Positions 33,707 to 42,560 are shown, counted from the stretch's first letter. The stretch is 64,000 nucleotides of DNA from Thermus hydrothermalis (GCF_022760925.1 NZ_JAKTNT010000002.1:124001-188000); one strand, 5' to 3'. Program-made: numbers and translations. Notes: generated from the letters alone by a model not told the origin.

Positions 33707-33712
33707 TAGGAT
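33707..33712 (+). promoter_or_regulatory. Leaderless -10 box of the ArgH-like lyase
   Basis: TAGGAT, 6 nt before ATG 33719; divergent from the livK promoter and 18 bp from its inverted repeat. Confidence 0.5.
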
Positions 33713-33718
33713 GGGAGC

Positions 33719-35155
33719 ATGCGCTGGCATGGGGTCTACCGTCGGCACGTGCTTGCCCCCCACTACCGCTTCGCCCGGGAGCGCCTGGTGCCCCACTTCT
33801 TTGACGCCCTCACCGCCTATGCCCTAGAGCTTGCCCGCCTGGGCCTCCCCAAGGCCAAGGAGGCGGTGTTCGCCCTGAGGGAGCTTCGCACCCTGCCCCT
33901 TCCCAGCTTCACCGGGGAGGTGGAGGACGTCTTCTTCTCCATCCAGCTCCAGCTTTCCGAGCACTGGGGGGAGGAGGTGGCGGGGGCCGTGCGCCGGGGC
34001 CTTTCCCGGAACGATCTGGACCTCACCGTCTTCCGCGCCTACTTGAAGGACCAGGTCCTTGCCCTTCTCGGGGATTTTCTGCGCTTGCGGCGTGCCCTCT
34101 TGCGCCTGGCGGAGGCCCAGTTCGGCGTGCCCCTCGTCCTCGCTACCCACCACCAGCCGGCCCAGCCCTCCACCTTGGACCACTACCTCCTTGGGGTGGA
34201 GGCCCTTCTAGAGCGGGACTACCGGAGGCTTGTCCATGCCCTTGCCACCCTGGACCGCTCGCCCCTGGGGGCAAGCGCCCTGGCGGGCAGCCCCTACCCC
34301 GTGGACCGGGTGCGCCTCGCCCACCTCTTGGGCTTCCAGGGGCCCATAGAGCACACCTTGGATGCCGTGGCCGCTGGGGATTACGCCCTAGAGCTCGCCT
34401 TCGCCCTGGCGGGGTTGGGGACAAGCCTTTCCCGCCTCCTCACCGACCTCCTGGCCTGGGCGGCCCGGGGGGCCTTTGTGGTGGGGGAAAGCCTCGCCCA
34501 AGGGTCCAGCTTCATGCCGCAAAAGCGAAACCCGGTGGTGCTGGAGCACGCCCGCATCCGGGCGGGGAACCTTTTGGGCGGGGCGGGGGTTTTGCCCTAC
34601 CTCAACCACAATACCCCCTTCACCGACCTCAACGACCACTCCACGGGTGTTTTGGAGCCCTTGGCCAACCTTTTGGCCGAGGCGGAGGCAGCCCTAGAGC
34701 TCACCCGGGTAGCCCTGGAGGAAAGCCGCTTTGAGCCGGCCCTTCTCCTGGAGGCCCTTTCCCCGGAGGTCTTGGCCTCGGAGGCGGTGGACTTGCTGGT
34801 GCGCAAAGGGGTTCCCCTCCCCGAGGCTTACCGCCGGGTGCGGGGGGCTTTGCCGGGGGTGCGGCCCGAGCTTTTGGGGGTGGACCGGGAGGAGCTGGTG
34901 GCCTGGATGAGCCTCGAGGCCTTCTTCGCCCGGCGGGAGGTCCTGGGGGGCGTGGGGCCGGAGGCCAGAAGGAAGGCGCTAAGCGGGGCCAAGAAGCGCC
35001 TCCGGGAGGACCGGAAGGCCCTAGCCGCCCTGCGGGCTAGGGTGCGGTTGGCCCGCAGGCGCCTCCTCACGGAGGACCCGGAGGGTCAGGAAGGCGTGGA
35101 GGGTCTTGGGGAAGGGGGCGAGGTAAAAGGCCAGGAGGAGGAGTCCAAGCCCTAA
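33719..35155 (+). CDS. Argininosuccinate lyase / fumarase superfamily protein (ArgH-like)
   Basis: 478 residues. The superfamily signature GSSFMPQKRNP is near residue 262, with the ASL-type THHQPAQPSTLDHYL (His general base region) near 142 and SRNDLDLTVFRAYL near 97. It differs from housekeeping ArgH in several positions (Phe in GSSFMPQ, Leu-Asp in SRNDLDLT), so another amine or acid elimination reaction is possible. The last ~45 residues (after LARRRLL, a charged Glu/Gly tail) are antisense to a likely membrane-protein gene, so the authentic C-terminus may be earlier or the tail is a by-product of overlap. It is divergent from the Liv operon. Confidence 0.8.
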   Translation: MRWHGVYRRHVLAPHYRFARERLVPHFFDALTAYALELARLGLPKAKEAVFALRELRTLPLPSFTGEVEDVFFSIQLQLSEHWGEEVAGAVRRGLSRNDLDLTVFRAYLKDQVLALLGDFLRLRRALLRLAEAQFGVPLVLATHHQPAQPSTLDHYLLGVEALLERDYRRLVHALATLDRSPLGASALAGSPYPVDRVRLAHLLGFQGPIEHTLDAVAAGDYALELAFALAGLGTSLSRLLTDLLAWAARGAFVVGESLAQGSSFMPQKRNPVVLEHARIRAGNLLGGAGVLPYLNHNTPFTDLNDHSTGVLEPLANLLAEAEAALELTRVALEESRFEPALLLEALSPEVLASEAVDLLVRKGVPLPEAYRRVRGALPGVRPELLGVDREELVAWMSLEAFFARREVLGGVGPEARRKALSGAKKRLREDRKALAALRARVRLARRRLLTEDPEGQEGVEGLGEGGEVKGQEEESKP

Positions 35156-35320
35156 AAGCTTGGGCAAGAAGAAGGCCAGGCTTAAGGCGAAGAGAACGGC
35201 CGTGAGGACGTAAACCAGGCCCCCTAGCCCCTGCGCCCCCAACCGGGCCAGGGCCAAAGCTACCCGGCCTCCCCCCAGGACCGCAGCGAACCATCCCGGG
35301 CGGAGGAACCGTACGCTCAT
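35021..35320 (-). CDS. Small membrane protein of unknown function
   Basis: 99 residues. It has one amphipathic N-terminal stretch (FLRPGWFAAVLGGGRVALALARLGAQ) and two clear membrane segments, about residues 32-51 (GGLVYVLTAVLFALSLAFFL) and 54-70 (LLGLGLLLLAFYLAPF), then a charged tail. The clean hydrophobic pattern supports a real gene although it overlaps the ArgH-like gene by 135 nt tail to tail. It lies 31 nt after galE, separated by an imperfect inverted repeat. No family recognised. Confidence 0.6.
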   Translation of the reverse strand: MSVRFLRPGWFAAVLGGGRVALALARLGAQGLGGLVYVLTAVLFALSLAFFLPKLLGLGLLLLAFYLAPFPKTLHAFLTLRVLREEAPAGQPHPSPQGG

Positions 35321-35351
35321 ACCCCCTCTTTGGATGGGGGAGGGGGGTATG
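35319..35351 (-). repeat. Imperfect inverted repeat after galE
   Basis: CATACCCCCTC and GAGGGGGGTATG flank an 11-nt loop region, with one extra G in one arm. There is no T-tract, and one arm includes the start codon of the small membrane protein, so it might limit that gene's translation instead of, or as well as, ending galE transcription. Confidence 0.5.
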
Positions 35352-36284
35352 TCAACGCCCTTGGAAATACGCCACCGTGCGCCGGATGCCCTCCTTGAAG
35401 CCCACCTCGGGACGCCAGCCGTGGGCCATGAGCTTTAGGGGCGAAAGCACGCTCCGCTCCAAGTCCCCTGGGCGGGGAGGGGCGGGGTTTACCTCGGGCG
35501 TCTTCCCCGCCGCCTCGGCCACGGCCTCCAGCACCTCCTTGGTGGTGTGGCCTTCCCCGGTCCCCACGTTGTAGACCCCTTCTAGGCCCTTTAGGGCCAG
35601 GTTGTGGGCCCGCACCACATCCTCCACGTAGATGTAGTCCCGCACGCACCCTTCGTCCCCTGGGTTCTTGCGGGCGTAGAGGGTGACGGGTTCTCCCTTC
35701 AGGACCCTTTCGGCGAAGATGGCCACCACCCCCGCCTCCCCGTGGGGGTCTTGGCGGGGCCCGTAGACGTTGGCGTAGCGCAGGGCCACCCATTTGAGGC
35801 CGTAGTTCTGGCCATAGGCGGAGAGGTAGTGCTCAAAGCTGGCCTTGCTGGCGGCGTAAGGGCTTTTGGGCCTGGGGGGCCAGGTTTCCTCGGCGCTTTC
35901 CCCTTCCGGCACCTCCCCGTAGATGGCCCCACCCGTGGAGGCGAAGACCAGCTTCTCCACCCCCCACTTGCGGCAGGCCTCGAGGAGGTTTAGCCCCCCC
36001 ATGAGGTTCACCTCAAAGTCCAAAAGGGGGTTTTCCACGCTCACCTTCACCGAGGCCTGGGCGGCCTGGTGGGACACGTGGGTGGGGCGGAACCCGCGGA
36101 AAACCCGCTCAAGCCCCTCCCTATCCCGTAGGTCCACCTTGTAGAAATAAATCCCCTGGGGGACGTTTTCCCGCTTGCCCGTGGCCAGGTTGTCCAGGAC
36201 CGCCACCTCCACCCCTTCTTTCCATAGGCTTTCCACGATGTGGCTGCCGATGAAGCCGGCACCGCCTGTTACCAGTACCCGCAT
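35352..36284 (-). CDS. UDP-glucose 4-epimerase-like NAD-dependent epimerase/dehydratase
   Basis: 310 residues, extended SDR family. The NAD-binding motif is VTGGAGFIGSHIVE at residues 5-18 and the catalytic pair is Tyr-Lys in PYAASKASFEHYL (YxxxK) with upstream FASTGGAIYG supplying Ser/Thr. DLATGKRENVP-like and VRDYIYVEDVVRAH are usual in GalE and related sugar-nucleotide epimerases. It would interconvert UDP-glucose and UDP-galactose or the N-acetyl forms; the length is shorter than E. coli GalE and typical of archaeal/Thermus-type enzymes. It has its own promoter and a GGGAGG RBS. Confidence 0.87.
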   Translation of the reverse strand: MRVLVTGGAGFIGSHIVESLWKEGVEVAVLDNLATGKRENVPQGIYFYKVDLRDREGLERVFRGFRPTHVSHQAAQASVKVSVENPLLDFEVNLMGGLNLLEACRKWGVEKLVFASTGGAIYGEVPEGESAEETWPPRPKSPYAASKASFEHYLSAYGQNYGLKWVALRYANVYGPRQDPHGEAGVVAIFAERVLKGEPVTLYARKNPGDEGCVRDYIYVEDVVRAHNLALKGLEGVYNVGTGEGHTTKEVLEAVAEAAGKTPEVNPAPPRPGDLERSVLSPLKLMAHGWRPEVGFKEGIRRTVAYFQGR

Positions 36285-36317
36285 GCTTCCTCCCGGGCCT
36301 AAGCCCTAATCCAGGCT

Positions 36318-36346
36318 ACTTTACCGAGGGGGGTTCCCCAAGGCAA
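36318..36346 (-). promoter_or_regulatory. Promoter of the galE-like gene
   Basis: -35 TTGCCT (36341-36346), 17-nt spacer, -10 TAAAGT (36318-36323) on the minus strand, located just after the uvrA stop codon; RBS GGGAGG follows before ATG 36284. Confidence 0.55.
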
Positions 36347-36350
36347 GGGC

Positions 36351-39209
36351 TTACCGGGCTCCCACCTCAATCCTTTCGGCGATCTCGGGGATGCGGGCCA
36401 GGAAGACCCCGGTGGGGCTTCCCGAAAGGGCCACCTCCTCCGGGGTCCCCTCGGCCACGATCTCCCCACCCCGGTCCCCGCCCTCGGGGCCCAGGTCAAT
36501 GACCCAGTCCGCCGTCTTCACCACGTCCAGGTTGTGCTCAATGACCACCACGGTGTTGCCGGCGTCCACCAGGCGGTGGAGCACGTCCAAAAGCTTGGCC
36601 ACGTCCTCAAAGTGCAGGCCCGTGGTGGGCTCGTCCAGGATGTACAGGGTGCGGCCCGTGGCCTTGCGCCCGAGCTCCGTGGCCAGCTTGATCCGCTGCG
36701 CCTCCCCGCCGGAGAGGGTGGGGGAAGGTTGGCCAAGCCGCATGTAGCCGAGCCCCACGTCCACCATGAGCTGGAGCTTACGGGCGATGGTGGGAACGTT
36801 TTGGAAAAACTCCAGGGCCTCCTCGGCGGTCATGTCCAGAACATCGGCGATGCTCTTGCCCCTTAGCTTGACCTCGAGGGTTTCCTTGTTGTACCGCTTC
36901 CCCTTGCACACCTCGCAGGGCACGTAGAGGTCCGGCAGGAAGAGCATCTCAATCCTCACCGTGCCGTCCCCCCCGCAGGCCTCGCACCGCCCGCCCTTGA
37001 CGTTGAAGGAGAAGCGGCCAGGGCCGTAGCCCCGCTTCCTGGCCTCCGGGGTCTTGGCGAAGAGGTCGCGGATCTCGTCAAAGATGCCCGTGTAGGTGGC
37101 GGGGTTGGAGCGGGGGGTGCGGCCGATGGGGGACTGGTCAATCTCAATGACCTTGTCCAGGTGCTCTATGCCCTCCAAGGCCTCGTAGGCCCCCGGGGTG
37201 GTCTTGGCCCGCATGAGCCTTTGCGCCAGGGCGGCGTAGAGGACGTCGTGGATCAGGGTGCTCTTGCCGCTTCCCGAAGGCCCCGTCACGGCCACGAAGC
37301 GGCCCAAGGGGATCCGGAGGGTGACGTTTTTCAGGTTGTGCTCCCGGGCGCCCCTTAGGACGAGCCACTTGCCGTTCCCCTTGCGCCTTTCCTTGGGCAC
37401 GGGGATCTTCCTTTCGCCCCTCAGGTACGCCCCGGTGAGGCTCCGGGGATTTCTTAGGATTTCCTCCAAGGGCCCCTGGGCCACCACCTCCCCCCCGTGG
37501 ATGCCCGCCCCTGGGCCCATGTCCACGATCCAGTCGGCGGCCCGCATGGTTTCCTCGTCGTGCTCCACCACGATGAGGGTGTTGCCCAGGGCCTGCAGGC
37601 GCTTCAGGGTGGCGATGAGGCGCTGGTTGTCCCGGGGGTGGAGGCCGATGGAGGGCTCGTCCAGGACGTAGAGGACCCCCGTGAGGCCGCTCCCCACCTG
37701 GGTGGCCAGGCGGATGCGTTGCGCCTCGCCCCCGGAGAGGGTGTTGGCCGCCCGGTCCAGGGTCAGGTAGTCCAGGCCCACCCCCACCAGGAAGCCAAGC
37801 CGCTCCACGATCTCCCGGAGGATGGGCCGGGCGATCTGGGCCTGGAAGGGGGATAGGCGCTCCTCAAGCCCCTGGAAGAAGGCCAAAGCCTCCCGCACGG
37901 GCAAGGCGGAGACCTCGGCGATGTTCTTGCCCGCCACCTTTACCGAGAGCACCTCCTTCTTGTACCGGGTACCCCCGCAGGCCGGGCAAGGCTTCAGGGA
38001 CATGAAGCTTTCCAGGGCCTCCCGCACCCCCTCGGACTCCGCCTCCTGGTAGCGCTTTTCCAACCAGGGGATGACCCCTTCGTAGTGCACCTCCACCCGG
38101 AAGGTTTCCTTCCCTCCCCGGCGGAAGACCACCTCAAAGGGCTCGGGCAGGCCGTAGAGCACCGCCCGCTGCACCGCCTCGGGCAGGTCCTTGAAGGGGG
38201 TTTTGAGGTCAAAGCCCAGGTACTCGGAAAGGGCCCGGAGGCGGTCCCAGAGGTAGCTCCGCCCCGTGTCCCGGCCCCGGGCCCAGGGCAGGATGGCCCC
38301 TTCCGCAAGGGAAAGCTCGGGGTTTATGACCAGTTCGGGGTCAAACTCCTGCTTGTACCCCAGGCCCGAGCAGGCGGGGCAGGCCCCGTAAGGGGCGTTG
38401 AAGGAGAAGATGCGGGGTTCCAGTTCCTCCAGGACGCTTCCGTGCTCGGGGCAGGCGAACTTCTCCGAGTAAAGCTCCTCCTCCCCCAGATCGGGGTAGA
38501 GGACGCGCAGAAGCCCTTCGCCCCGGAGGAGGGCGAGCTCCACCGCCTCGGCGATGCGGGGGCGTTCCTCCTCCTTGAGGACCACCCGGTCCACCACCAG
38601 GTCAATGTCGTGCTTCTCGTACTTCTCCAGGTTGAGGCCCTGTGCCTCCTCCAGGAGGTAGATCACCCCGTCCACCCGCACCCGGGCGTACCCCTCCTTC
38701 AGGAGTTGCTGGAAGAGTTTCCGGTACTCCCCCTTTCTCCCCCGCACCAGGGGGGCCATGAGGACGGCCCGGGTGCCCTGGGGCTTTTGCAGGAGGCGGT
38801 CGGTGATCTCACTGGCGGACTGCTTCTCAATGGGGCGGCCGCAGGTGGGGCAGTAGGCCTGGCCCACCCGGGCGAAGAGGAGGCGGAGGTAGTCGTGGAT
38901 CTCCGTCACCGTGCCCACGGTGGAGCGGGGGTTGTGGCTCGTGGTCTTCTGGTCAATGGAGATGGCGGGGGAGAGGCCTTCAATGCTCTCCACCTCCGGT
39001 TTGTCCATGACCCCGAGGAACTGGCGGGCGTAGCTGGAGAGGCTTTCCACGTACCGCCGTTGCCCCTCGGCGTAGATGGTGTCAAAGGCCAAGGTGCTCT
39101 TCCCCGAGCCCGAAACCCCGGTGATGACGATGAATTTGCCCCGGGGGAGCTCAAGGTGGATGTTCTTGAGGTTGTGCTCCCTCGCGCCCCGGATGACGAT
39201 GCGGTCCAT
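36351..39209 (-). CDS. uvrA: Excinuclease ABC subunit A
   Basis: 952 residues from ATG 39209; the frame stays open to 39503 but that part is antisense to the next gene. UvrA is the dimeric ABC-type damage sensor of nucleotide excision repair. First Walker A is [13 protein letters not shown], second is [13 protein letters not shown]; two signature blocks LSGGEAQRI are present. Zinc-binding Cys pairs are seen in the CPTCGRP, CPACGG and CEACGGDG...CEVCKG modules. A TATACT box (39217-39222, minus) is 7 nt before the ATG. Its partner UvrC is encoded in this window; UvrB is not. Confidence 0.97.
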   Translation of the reverse strand: MDRIVIRGAREHNLKNIHLELPRGKFIVITGVSGSGKSTLAFDTIYAEGQRRYVESLSSYARQFLGVMDKPEVESIEGLSPAISIDQKTTSHNPRSTVGTVTEIHDYLRLLFARVGQAYCPTCGRPIEKQSASEITDRLLQKPQGTRAVLMAPLVRGRKGEYRKLFQQLLKEGYARVRVDGVIYLLEEAQGLNLEKYEKHDIDLVVDRVVLKEEERPRIAEAVELALLRGEGLLRVLYPDLGEEELYSEKFACPEHGSVLEELEPRIFSFNAPYGACPACSGLGYKQEFDPELVINPELSLAEGAILPWARGRDTGRSYLWDRLRALSEYLGFDLKTPFKDLPEAVQRAVLYGLPEPFEVVFRRGGKETFRVEVHYEGVIPWLEKRYQEAESEGVREALESFMSLKPCPACGGTRYKKEVLSVKVAGKNIAEVSALPVREALAFFQGLEERLSPFQAQIARPILREIVERLGFLVGVGLDYLTLDRAANTLSGGEAQRIRLATQVGSGLTGVLYVLDEPSIGLHPRDNQRLIATLKRLQALGNTLIVVEHDEETMRAADWIVDMGPGAGIHGGEVVAQGPLEEILRNPRSLTGAYLRGERKIPVPKERRKGNGKWLVLRGAREHNLKNVTLRIPLGRFVAVTGPSGSGKSTLIHDVLYAALAQRLMRAKTTPGAYEALEGIEHLDKVIEIDQSPIGRTPRSNPATYTGIFDEIRDLFAKTPEARKRGYGPGRFSFNVKGGRCEACGGDGTVRIEMLFLPDLYVPCEVCKGKRYNKETLEVKLRGKSIADVLDMTAEEALEFFQNVPTIARKLQLMVDVGLGYMRLGQPSPTLSGGEAQRIKLATELGRKATGRTLYILDEPTTGLHFEDVAKLLDVLHRLVDAGNTVVVIEHNLDVVKTADWVIDLGPEGGDRGGEIVAEGTPEEVALSGSPTGVFLARIPEIAERIEVGAR

Positions 39210-39216
39210 CCGTGGA

Positions 39217-39263
39217 AGTATACCACCCCTTTGGGGCAGGGGGTAGGGTGGGCGGGCTACAAT
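39217..39263. promoter_or_regulatory. Divergent leaderless promoters of uvrA and the SIS-domain gene
   Basis: Minus strand TATACT (39217-39222), 7 nt from the uvrA ATG. Plus strand TACAAT (39258-39263), 7 nt from ATG 39271. Confidence 0.6.
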
Positions 39264-39270
39264 GGGGGAC

Positions 39271-40302
39271 ATGGCTTCCTTCATGCGCCAGGAGGCGGAA
39301 GAAGCCCCCCAGGTGGTGGAGAGGCTTCTAAGGGAGAACGAAGCGGAGGTGAAAAGCCTGGCCGCTTTCCTAAAGCGCAAGCCCCCGGCCTTGGCCCTCA
39401 CCGTGGCCCGGGGGAGTTCGGACCACGCCGCCCTCTTCGCCAAGTACCTCCTCGAGGCCCGCCTGGAGTGGCCCGTGCTCCCCTTGGCCCCTTCCGTCCT
39501 CACCCTCTACCGGGCGCGGCCCAAGCCTCCCCACCCCGCCCTCCTCCTCGCCTACAGCCAGAGCGGGGAAAGCCCGGACCTCCTGGAAGCCGTGCGGGCC
39601 TACCGGGGGAGGGGCGTCCTCACCGTGGCCCTGGTGAACCGGGAGGATAGCCCCTTGGCGAGGGAGGCGGAGGTGGTCTTTCCCCTCCATGCGGGGGAGG
39701 AAAAGGCGGTGGCGGCCACCAAGAGCTTCCTCGCCATGCTGGCGGCCACGGCCCATCTCCTCGCCCACCTCCTGGAAGACCCCCGGCTTAGGGAAGCCCT
39801 GCCCGCCTTGCCCGAGGCCTTGGGGCGGGCTTTGGAAACGAAGGGGGACCTGGGGTACCTGGAGGAGGCGGAGGACCTCTTCGTGCTGGGGCGGGGCTTC
39901 ACCTTTCCCGTGGCCCTCGAGGCGGCCCTGAAGCTAAAGGAGGTGGCGGCCCTCCACGCCGAAGGGCTTTCCTTGGCAGAGTTCCTCCACGGGCCCCAGG
40001 CCCTTTTGCAGGAGGGGTTTCCCGTGTTGGCCCTGGTGCAGAAGGACGAGGCCCTGGAAGGGGTTTTGGAAACCCTGGAGGGCCTACGGGCCAAGGGCGC
40101 CCACCTCCTGGTCCTCTCCCCCGAGCCCGACGCCTTGGCCCTGGCCCACGCCCCCTTGGCGCTTCCCGTGGCCCTTGCCCCCGAGCTCACCCCGCTTCTC
40201 CTCGCCCAGGCCTTTTATCCCTTGGCCGAGGCCCTGGCCCGGGCCCGCGGCCAGGACCCCGACCGCCCCCGGTACCTCAGCAAGGTGACCCGGACCCGCT
40301 AG
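39271..40302 (+). CDS. SIS-domain sugar-phosphate protein (GlmS C-terminal-like / NagB-II-like)
   Basis: 343 residues from ATG 39271; an ATG at 39262 overlaps the -10 box. It consists of two SIS domains as in the isomerase half of GlmS without the glutaminase domain: [49 protein letters not shown], then [37 protein letters not shown]. Stand-alone proteins of this type include glucosamine-6-phosphate deaminase (NagB-II) and AgaS-like isomerases; a deaminase or isomerase acting on amino-sugar phosphates is the likely role. Its stop interlocks with csaA (CTAG). Confidence 0.85.
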   Translation: MASFMRQEAEEAPQVVERLLRENEAEVKSLAAFLKRKPPALALTVARGSSDHAALFAKYLLEARLEWPVLPLAPSVLTLYRARPKPPHPALLLAYSQSGESPDLLEAVRAYRGRGVLTVALVNREDSPLAREAEVVFPLHAGEEKAVAATKSFLAMLAATAHLLAHLLEDPRLREALPALPEALGRALETKGDLGYLEEAEDLFVLGRGFTFPVALEAALKLKEVAALHAEGLSLAEFLHGPQALLQEGFPVLALVQKDEALEGVLETLEGLRAKGAHLLVLSPEPDALALAHAPLALPVALAPELTPLLLAQAFYPLAEALARARGQDPDRPRYLSKVTRTR

Positions 40303-40628
40303 AAGACCTTCTCCCCCAGGGGCACCTCGCGCTCGGGGGTGAGGAGGACCACCCGGCCCCCCTCGTCCTTGGCGCCCAGGACCAGGACCTCCGAGGGAAA
40401 CCCCCCGATGACCCGGGTGCCCAGGTTCACGGCGCAGACCACCAAACGGCCCACCAGGTCCTCGGGCGTGTAGAGCTCGGTAATCTGGGCCGAGCTCCGC
40501 TTTACCCCAAAAGGCCCCAGGTCAATCCAGAGCTTGTAGCTGGGCTTTCGCGCCTTCTCGTGGGGTTCCGCCTTCACCACCCGGCCCACGCGCAACTCCA
40601 GGAGCTGGAAAGCTTCCAAGGCGTTCAT
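40299..40628 (-). CDS. csaA: CsaA-like tRNA-binding (EMAP-II/Trbp111) domain protein
   Basis: 109 residues, a single OB-fold tRNA-binding domain. The ELRVGRVVKAEPHEKARKPSYKLWIDLG block is the conserved beta1-beta2 region, with PFGVKRSSAQI and VNLGTRVIGGFPSEVLVLGA following, characteristic of CsaA as opposed to MetRS C-terminal domains. CsaA has been proposed as a chaperone or tRNA-binding factor. The frame upstream of ATG 40628 runs into the tRNA gene and is not coding. A weak CAAAAT -10 box at 40635-40640 (minus) is 6 nt upstream. Confidence 0.88.
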   Translation of the reverse strand: MNALEAFQLLELRVGRVVKAEPHEKARKPSYKLWIDLGPFGVKRSSAQITELYTPEDLVGRLVVCAVNLGTRVIGGFPSEVLVLGAKDEGGRVVLLTPEREVPLGEKVF

Positions 40629-40652
40629 AGCCCCATTTTGCCAAAAAGGAAA

Positions 40653-40669
40653 AGGCCCCCAAGGGGCCT
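40653..40669 (-). terminator. Terminator of the tRNA(CAU) gene
   Basis: 7-bp stem AGGCCCC / GGGGCCT with a 3-nt loop, followed on the minus strand by TTTTCCTTTTT. It isolates the tRNA from csaA. Confidence 0.75.
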
Positions 40670-40672
40670 CGT

Positions 40673-40749
40673 TGGTGGGCCGTGCAGGACTTGAACCTGC
40701 AACCAACCGGTTATGAGCCGGCCGCTCTGACCGATTGAGCTAACGGCCC
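40673..40749 (-). tRNA. tRNA with CAU anticodon (elongator Met or Ile2)
   Basis: 77 nt with encoded CCA. The acceptor stem GGGCCGT pairs with ACGGCCC, discriminator A; anticodon loop CTCATAA gives anticodon CAU; T-arm TTCAAGTC is normal. It lacks the C1-A72-type mismatch of initiator tRNA (G1-C72 here), so it is not tRNA-fMet. Whether C34 is lysidinylated (Ile2) or not (Met) cannot be read safely. A TACAAT box at 40763-40768 (minus) lies 13 nt upstream. Confidence 0.93.
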
Positions 40750-40762
40750 ACGCCAAGGGCTT

Positions 40763-40768
40763 ATTGTA
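40763..40768 (-). promoter_or_regulatory. -10 box of the tRNA(CAU) gene
   Basis: TACAAT on the minus strand, 13 nt before the mature 5' end. No clear -35 hexamer. Confidence 0.45.
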
Positions 40769-40824
40769 GCACAAGGCCAAAGGCCCTGGGCCCATGGTGT
40801 ATGCTTTTCCCCAGGAGGTAAGCC

Positions 40825-41016
40825 ATGACGGTGAACGAAAGCACCGCCGATAGGGTGGTCCGGTTTGTCCTGGCCCTGGTCCTCTTCTACTTCGCCTTCC
40901 AGTCCGCTTCCCCGTGGAACTGGATCTTGGGCATCGTGGGCGTGGTCCTTCTCTTCACCGCCATCACCGGCTTCTGCGCCCTCTACAAGGTCTTGGGCAT
41001 CAGCACCAGGCGGTGA
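40825..41016 (+). CDS. DUF2892 (YgaP-type transmembrane) protein
   Basis: 63 residues. The sequence begins TVNESTADRVVRFVLALVLF, then PWNWILGIVGVVLLFTAITGFCALYKVLGI: the N-x-G/E-x-x-DR-x-x-R start, two membrane helices and the TGFCxLYxxLGI ending are diagnostic of DUF2892, the membrane module of YgaP rhodanese. There is no rhodanese domain here. The conserved Cys in TGFC may take part in sulfur relay. RBS AGGAGGT at 40813-40819; possible -10 TATGCT at 40800-40805. The next gene starts within its stop codon. Confidence 0.9.
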   Translation: MTVNESTADRVVRFVLALVLFYFAFQSASPWNWILGIVGVVLLFTAITGFCALYKVLGISTRR

Positions 41017-41537
41017 GCTGGCCCCTCGCCCTAGGGGACCTCATCCGGGTGGAGTTCTGGAAATACCCGGAGGAGGTCCTCCACTACTACTGGGAAGCCC
41101 GGGTGGTGGAGGTGCGGCCTGAGGGCGTGCTCACCCTCTTGCCCCGCGGCGGGGTTTTCCACCACGTGGCCAAGGGGCGGTCCTTTGCCCTGGACCACGA
41201 CGCCTACGTGGCCTTTTTCCCAGGGGCCTGGTACTCAGGCGGGCCCGACGTGCGGGAGGGCCGGGTCCTGGAGTACTACTGGAACGTGCAGACCCCGGCG
41301 GAGTGGACGGGGAAGGCCTTGCGGCAGTACGACCTGGAGCTGGACGTGAAGTGCCGGGCGGACCACACCTGCGCGGTGTTTGACCAGGAAGAGTTTTTGG
41401 CGAAAAAGGCCCTCTATCCCCCCCTTTGGGTGGCGGAGGCGGAAAAGGCGGTGGAGGCCATCTTCCGGCACATGCGGGAAGGGCGTTGGCCGGTTCTGCC
41501 CCCGGGGGAGCCCCTTCCTTGGATGGAGCGGGTTTAG
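41013..41537 (+). CDS. DUF402 domain protein
   Basis: 174 residues from GTG 41013, overlapping the DUF2892 stop as GTGA. A DUF402/FomD-like barrel is suggested by YAVFF-type strands: FFPGAWYSGGPDVREGRVLEYYWNVQTPAEW followed by YDLELDVKCRADHTCAVFDQEEF and a C-terminal helix AEAEKAVEAIFRHMREG. The family includes nucleoside phosphatases and RNase-associated domains; residues EYYWNV..P and DLELDV..D are the acidic positions usually conserved for metal binding. Precise role unknown. Confidence 0.82.
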   Translation: MSWPLALGDLIRVEFWKYPEEVLHYYWEARVVEVRPEGVLTLLPRGGVFHHVAKGRSFALDHDAYVAFFPGAWYSGGPDVREGRVLEYYWNVQTPAEWTGKALRQYDLELDVKCRADHTCAVFDQEEFLAKKALYPPLWVAEAEKAVEAIFRHMREGRWPVLPPGEPLPWMERV

Positions 41538-42553
41538 GGGAGAAGGCAGGGCGGGTAGGCGCTGCTCGGGGTCTCGGCTCCAGGGCCGTAGACCCGTAGG
41601 GGGATGAGGGTTTGGCCCTCGAGGTGCCAGTGCCCTTCCAGGACCACCTCGTAGAGGAGGCCCTTGAAGAAGCCGTGGAAGCTATCCTCCCAGGTTTCCA
41701 GGTTCTGGGCCCTTAGGGGGTAGTTGTGCCAGGCGGGGCCTAGGTAGTGGAGCCAGGGGTCCTCGAGGGGCCGGGCATCCTCGGGGGAAAGCCCAAAAAT
41801 GGCGTTGAAATAGCCCCTTAGGCGGCTTGCCGTGAAAAGGAGGTTGAGGTAGGGGTCCTCCAAGGCCGCCCGGGCCTCGGCCTCCGTGCGGGGGAAGGGC
41901 CTTGCGGGGTCCCAGGCGCCAAACCGCCATAGCCTTTCCTCCTGCCTCAGGGCATCCTCCCAGCTCATCTGGGCAAGCCCCAAGGTGCGGCTAAAGGGGG
42001 CTTGGCCCTGGAGGGCGGCCAGGTCCTGGGCAAGGGCATCTACCGCCTCCCGCACCCCCCGGGAAAGCCCCAGGGCCTTGTCCCCCCCGTACTGCTCGTT
42101 GTCCACGATGGCCGCCAGGGTCCCTTTGGGGATGCGCAAGGCCCCCGCCGCCGCTCGGATTTCCCTGGCGTGAGGCAGGACGTGGTGGGGAGCGATGGGT
42201 AGGCCCTGAAGGTTTACCCTTTGCCCCCTGCGGGCCTGCCCGATGGCCTCCACCCACCGCTCGGCAGCGGCCAGGGCAGCCTGGGGTTCGGCAAAGGCCG
42301 AGCGCTTCCCCGCCTGCTGGTTGCTTAGCTCCAGGCGCAAAAGCCGGTCATAGGCCCGGGCCGCCCCTTCCCCCAGGAGGAGGCGAAGGCTCGCCTTGTT
42401 CCGAAGATGCAGGGCCACAAGCCTCTCCCGAACCGCCTTGGGGTAGGGGAGAAGCGCCCGCAGGCTCGGGGAGGGTGGGGCTTCCGGGAAGGTGGGCGGG
42501 GTCCAAAAAAGAAGGCCCGCCAGCAGGAGGACGAGCCAGGGCCCAGGGCGCAT
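41534..42553 (-). CDS. Secreted protein of unknown function, possibly lysozyme-like (DUF1402-like)
   Basis: 339 residues with a signal peptide (WLVLLLAGLLFW). Between residues 144 and 200 lie GTLAAIVDNEQYGGDKALGL and SRTLGLAQMSWEDALR: a Glu (E153) followed about 40 residues later by a GLAQM block resembles the catalytic Glu and GxxQ motifs of soluble lytic transglycosylases, and the rest is helical. That makes peptidoglycan cleavage a testable guess only; DUF1402 is the nearest family I can name and with low certainty. Its stop interlocks with the DUF402 gene; the NYN gene ends 7 nt upstream on the same strand. Confidence 0.6.
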   Translation of the reverse strand: MRPGPWLVLLLAGLLFWTPPTFPEAPPSPSLRALLPYPKAVRERLVALHLRNKASLRLLLGEGAARAYDRLLRLELSNQQAGKRSAFAEPQAALAAAERWVEAIGQARRGQRVNLQGLPIAPHHVLPHAREIRAAAGALRIPKGTLAAIVDNEQYGGDKALGLSRGVREAVDALAQDLAALQGQAPFSRTLGLAQMSWEDALRQEERLWRFGAWDPARPFPRTEAEARAALEDPYLNLLFTASRLRGYFNAIFGLSPEDARPLEDPWLHYLGPAWHNYPLRAQNLETWEDSFHGFFKGLLYEVVLEGHWHLEGQTLIPLRVYGPGAETPSSAYPPCLLP

Positions 42554-42560
42554 GGCCCTT

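Noticed and set aside
33719-35155. Calling the ArgH-like protein the housekeeping argininosuccinate lyase
   Set aside because: Signature positions deviate, there are no other arginine genes nearby, and the neighbourhood is a transporter of unknown substrate.
39210-39503. N-terminal extension of uvrA by 98 codons
   Set aside because: It is antisense to the SIS gene and its promoter; the protein from ATG 39209 begins at the usual UvrA N-terminus.
40629-40706. csaA extension upstream of ATG 40628
   Set aside because: It runs through a terminator hairpin into the tRNA gene.
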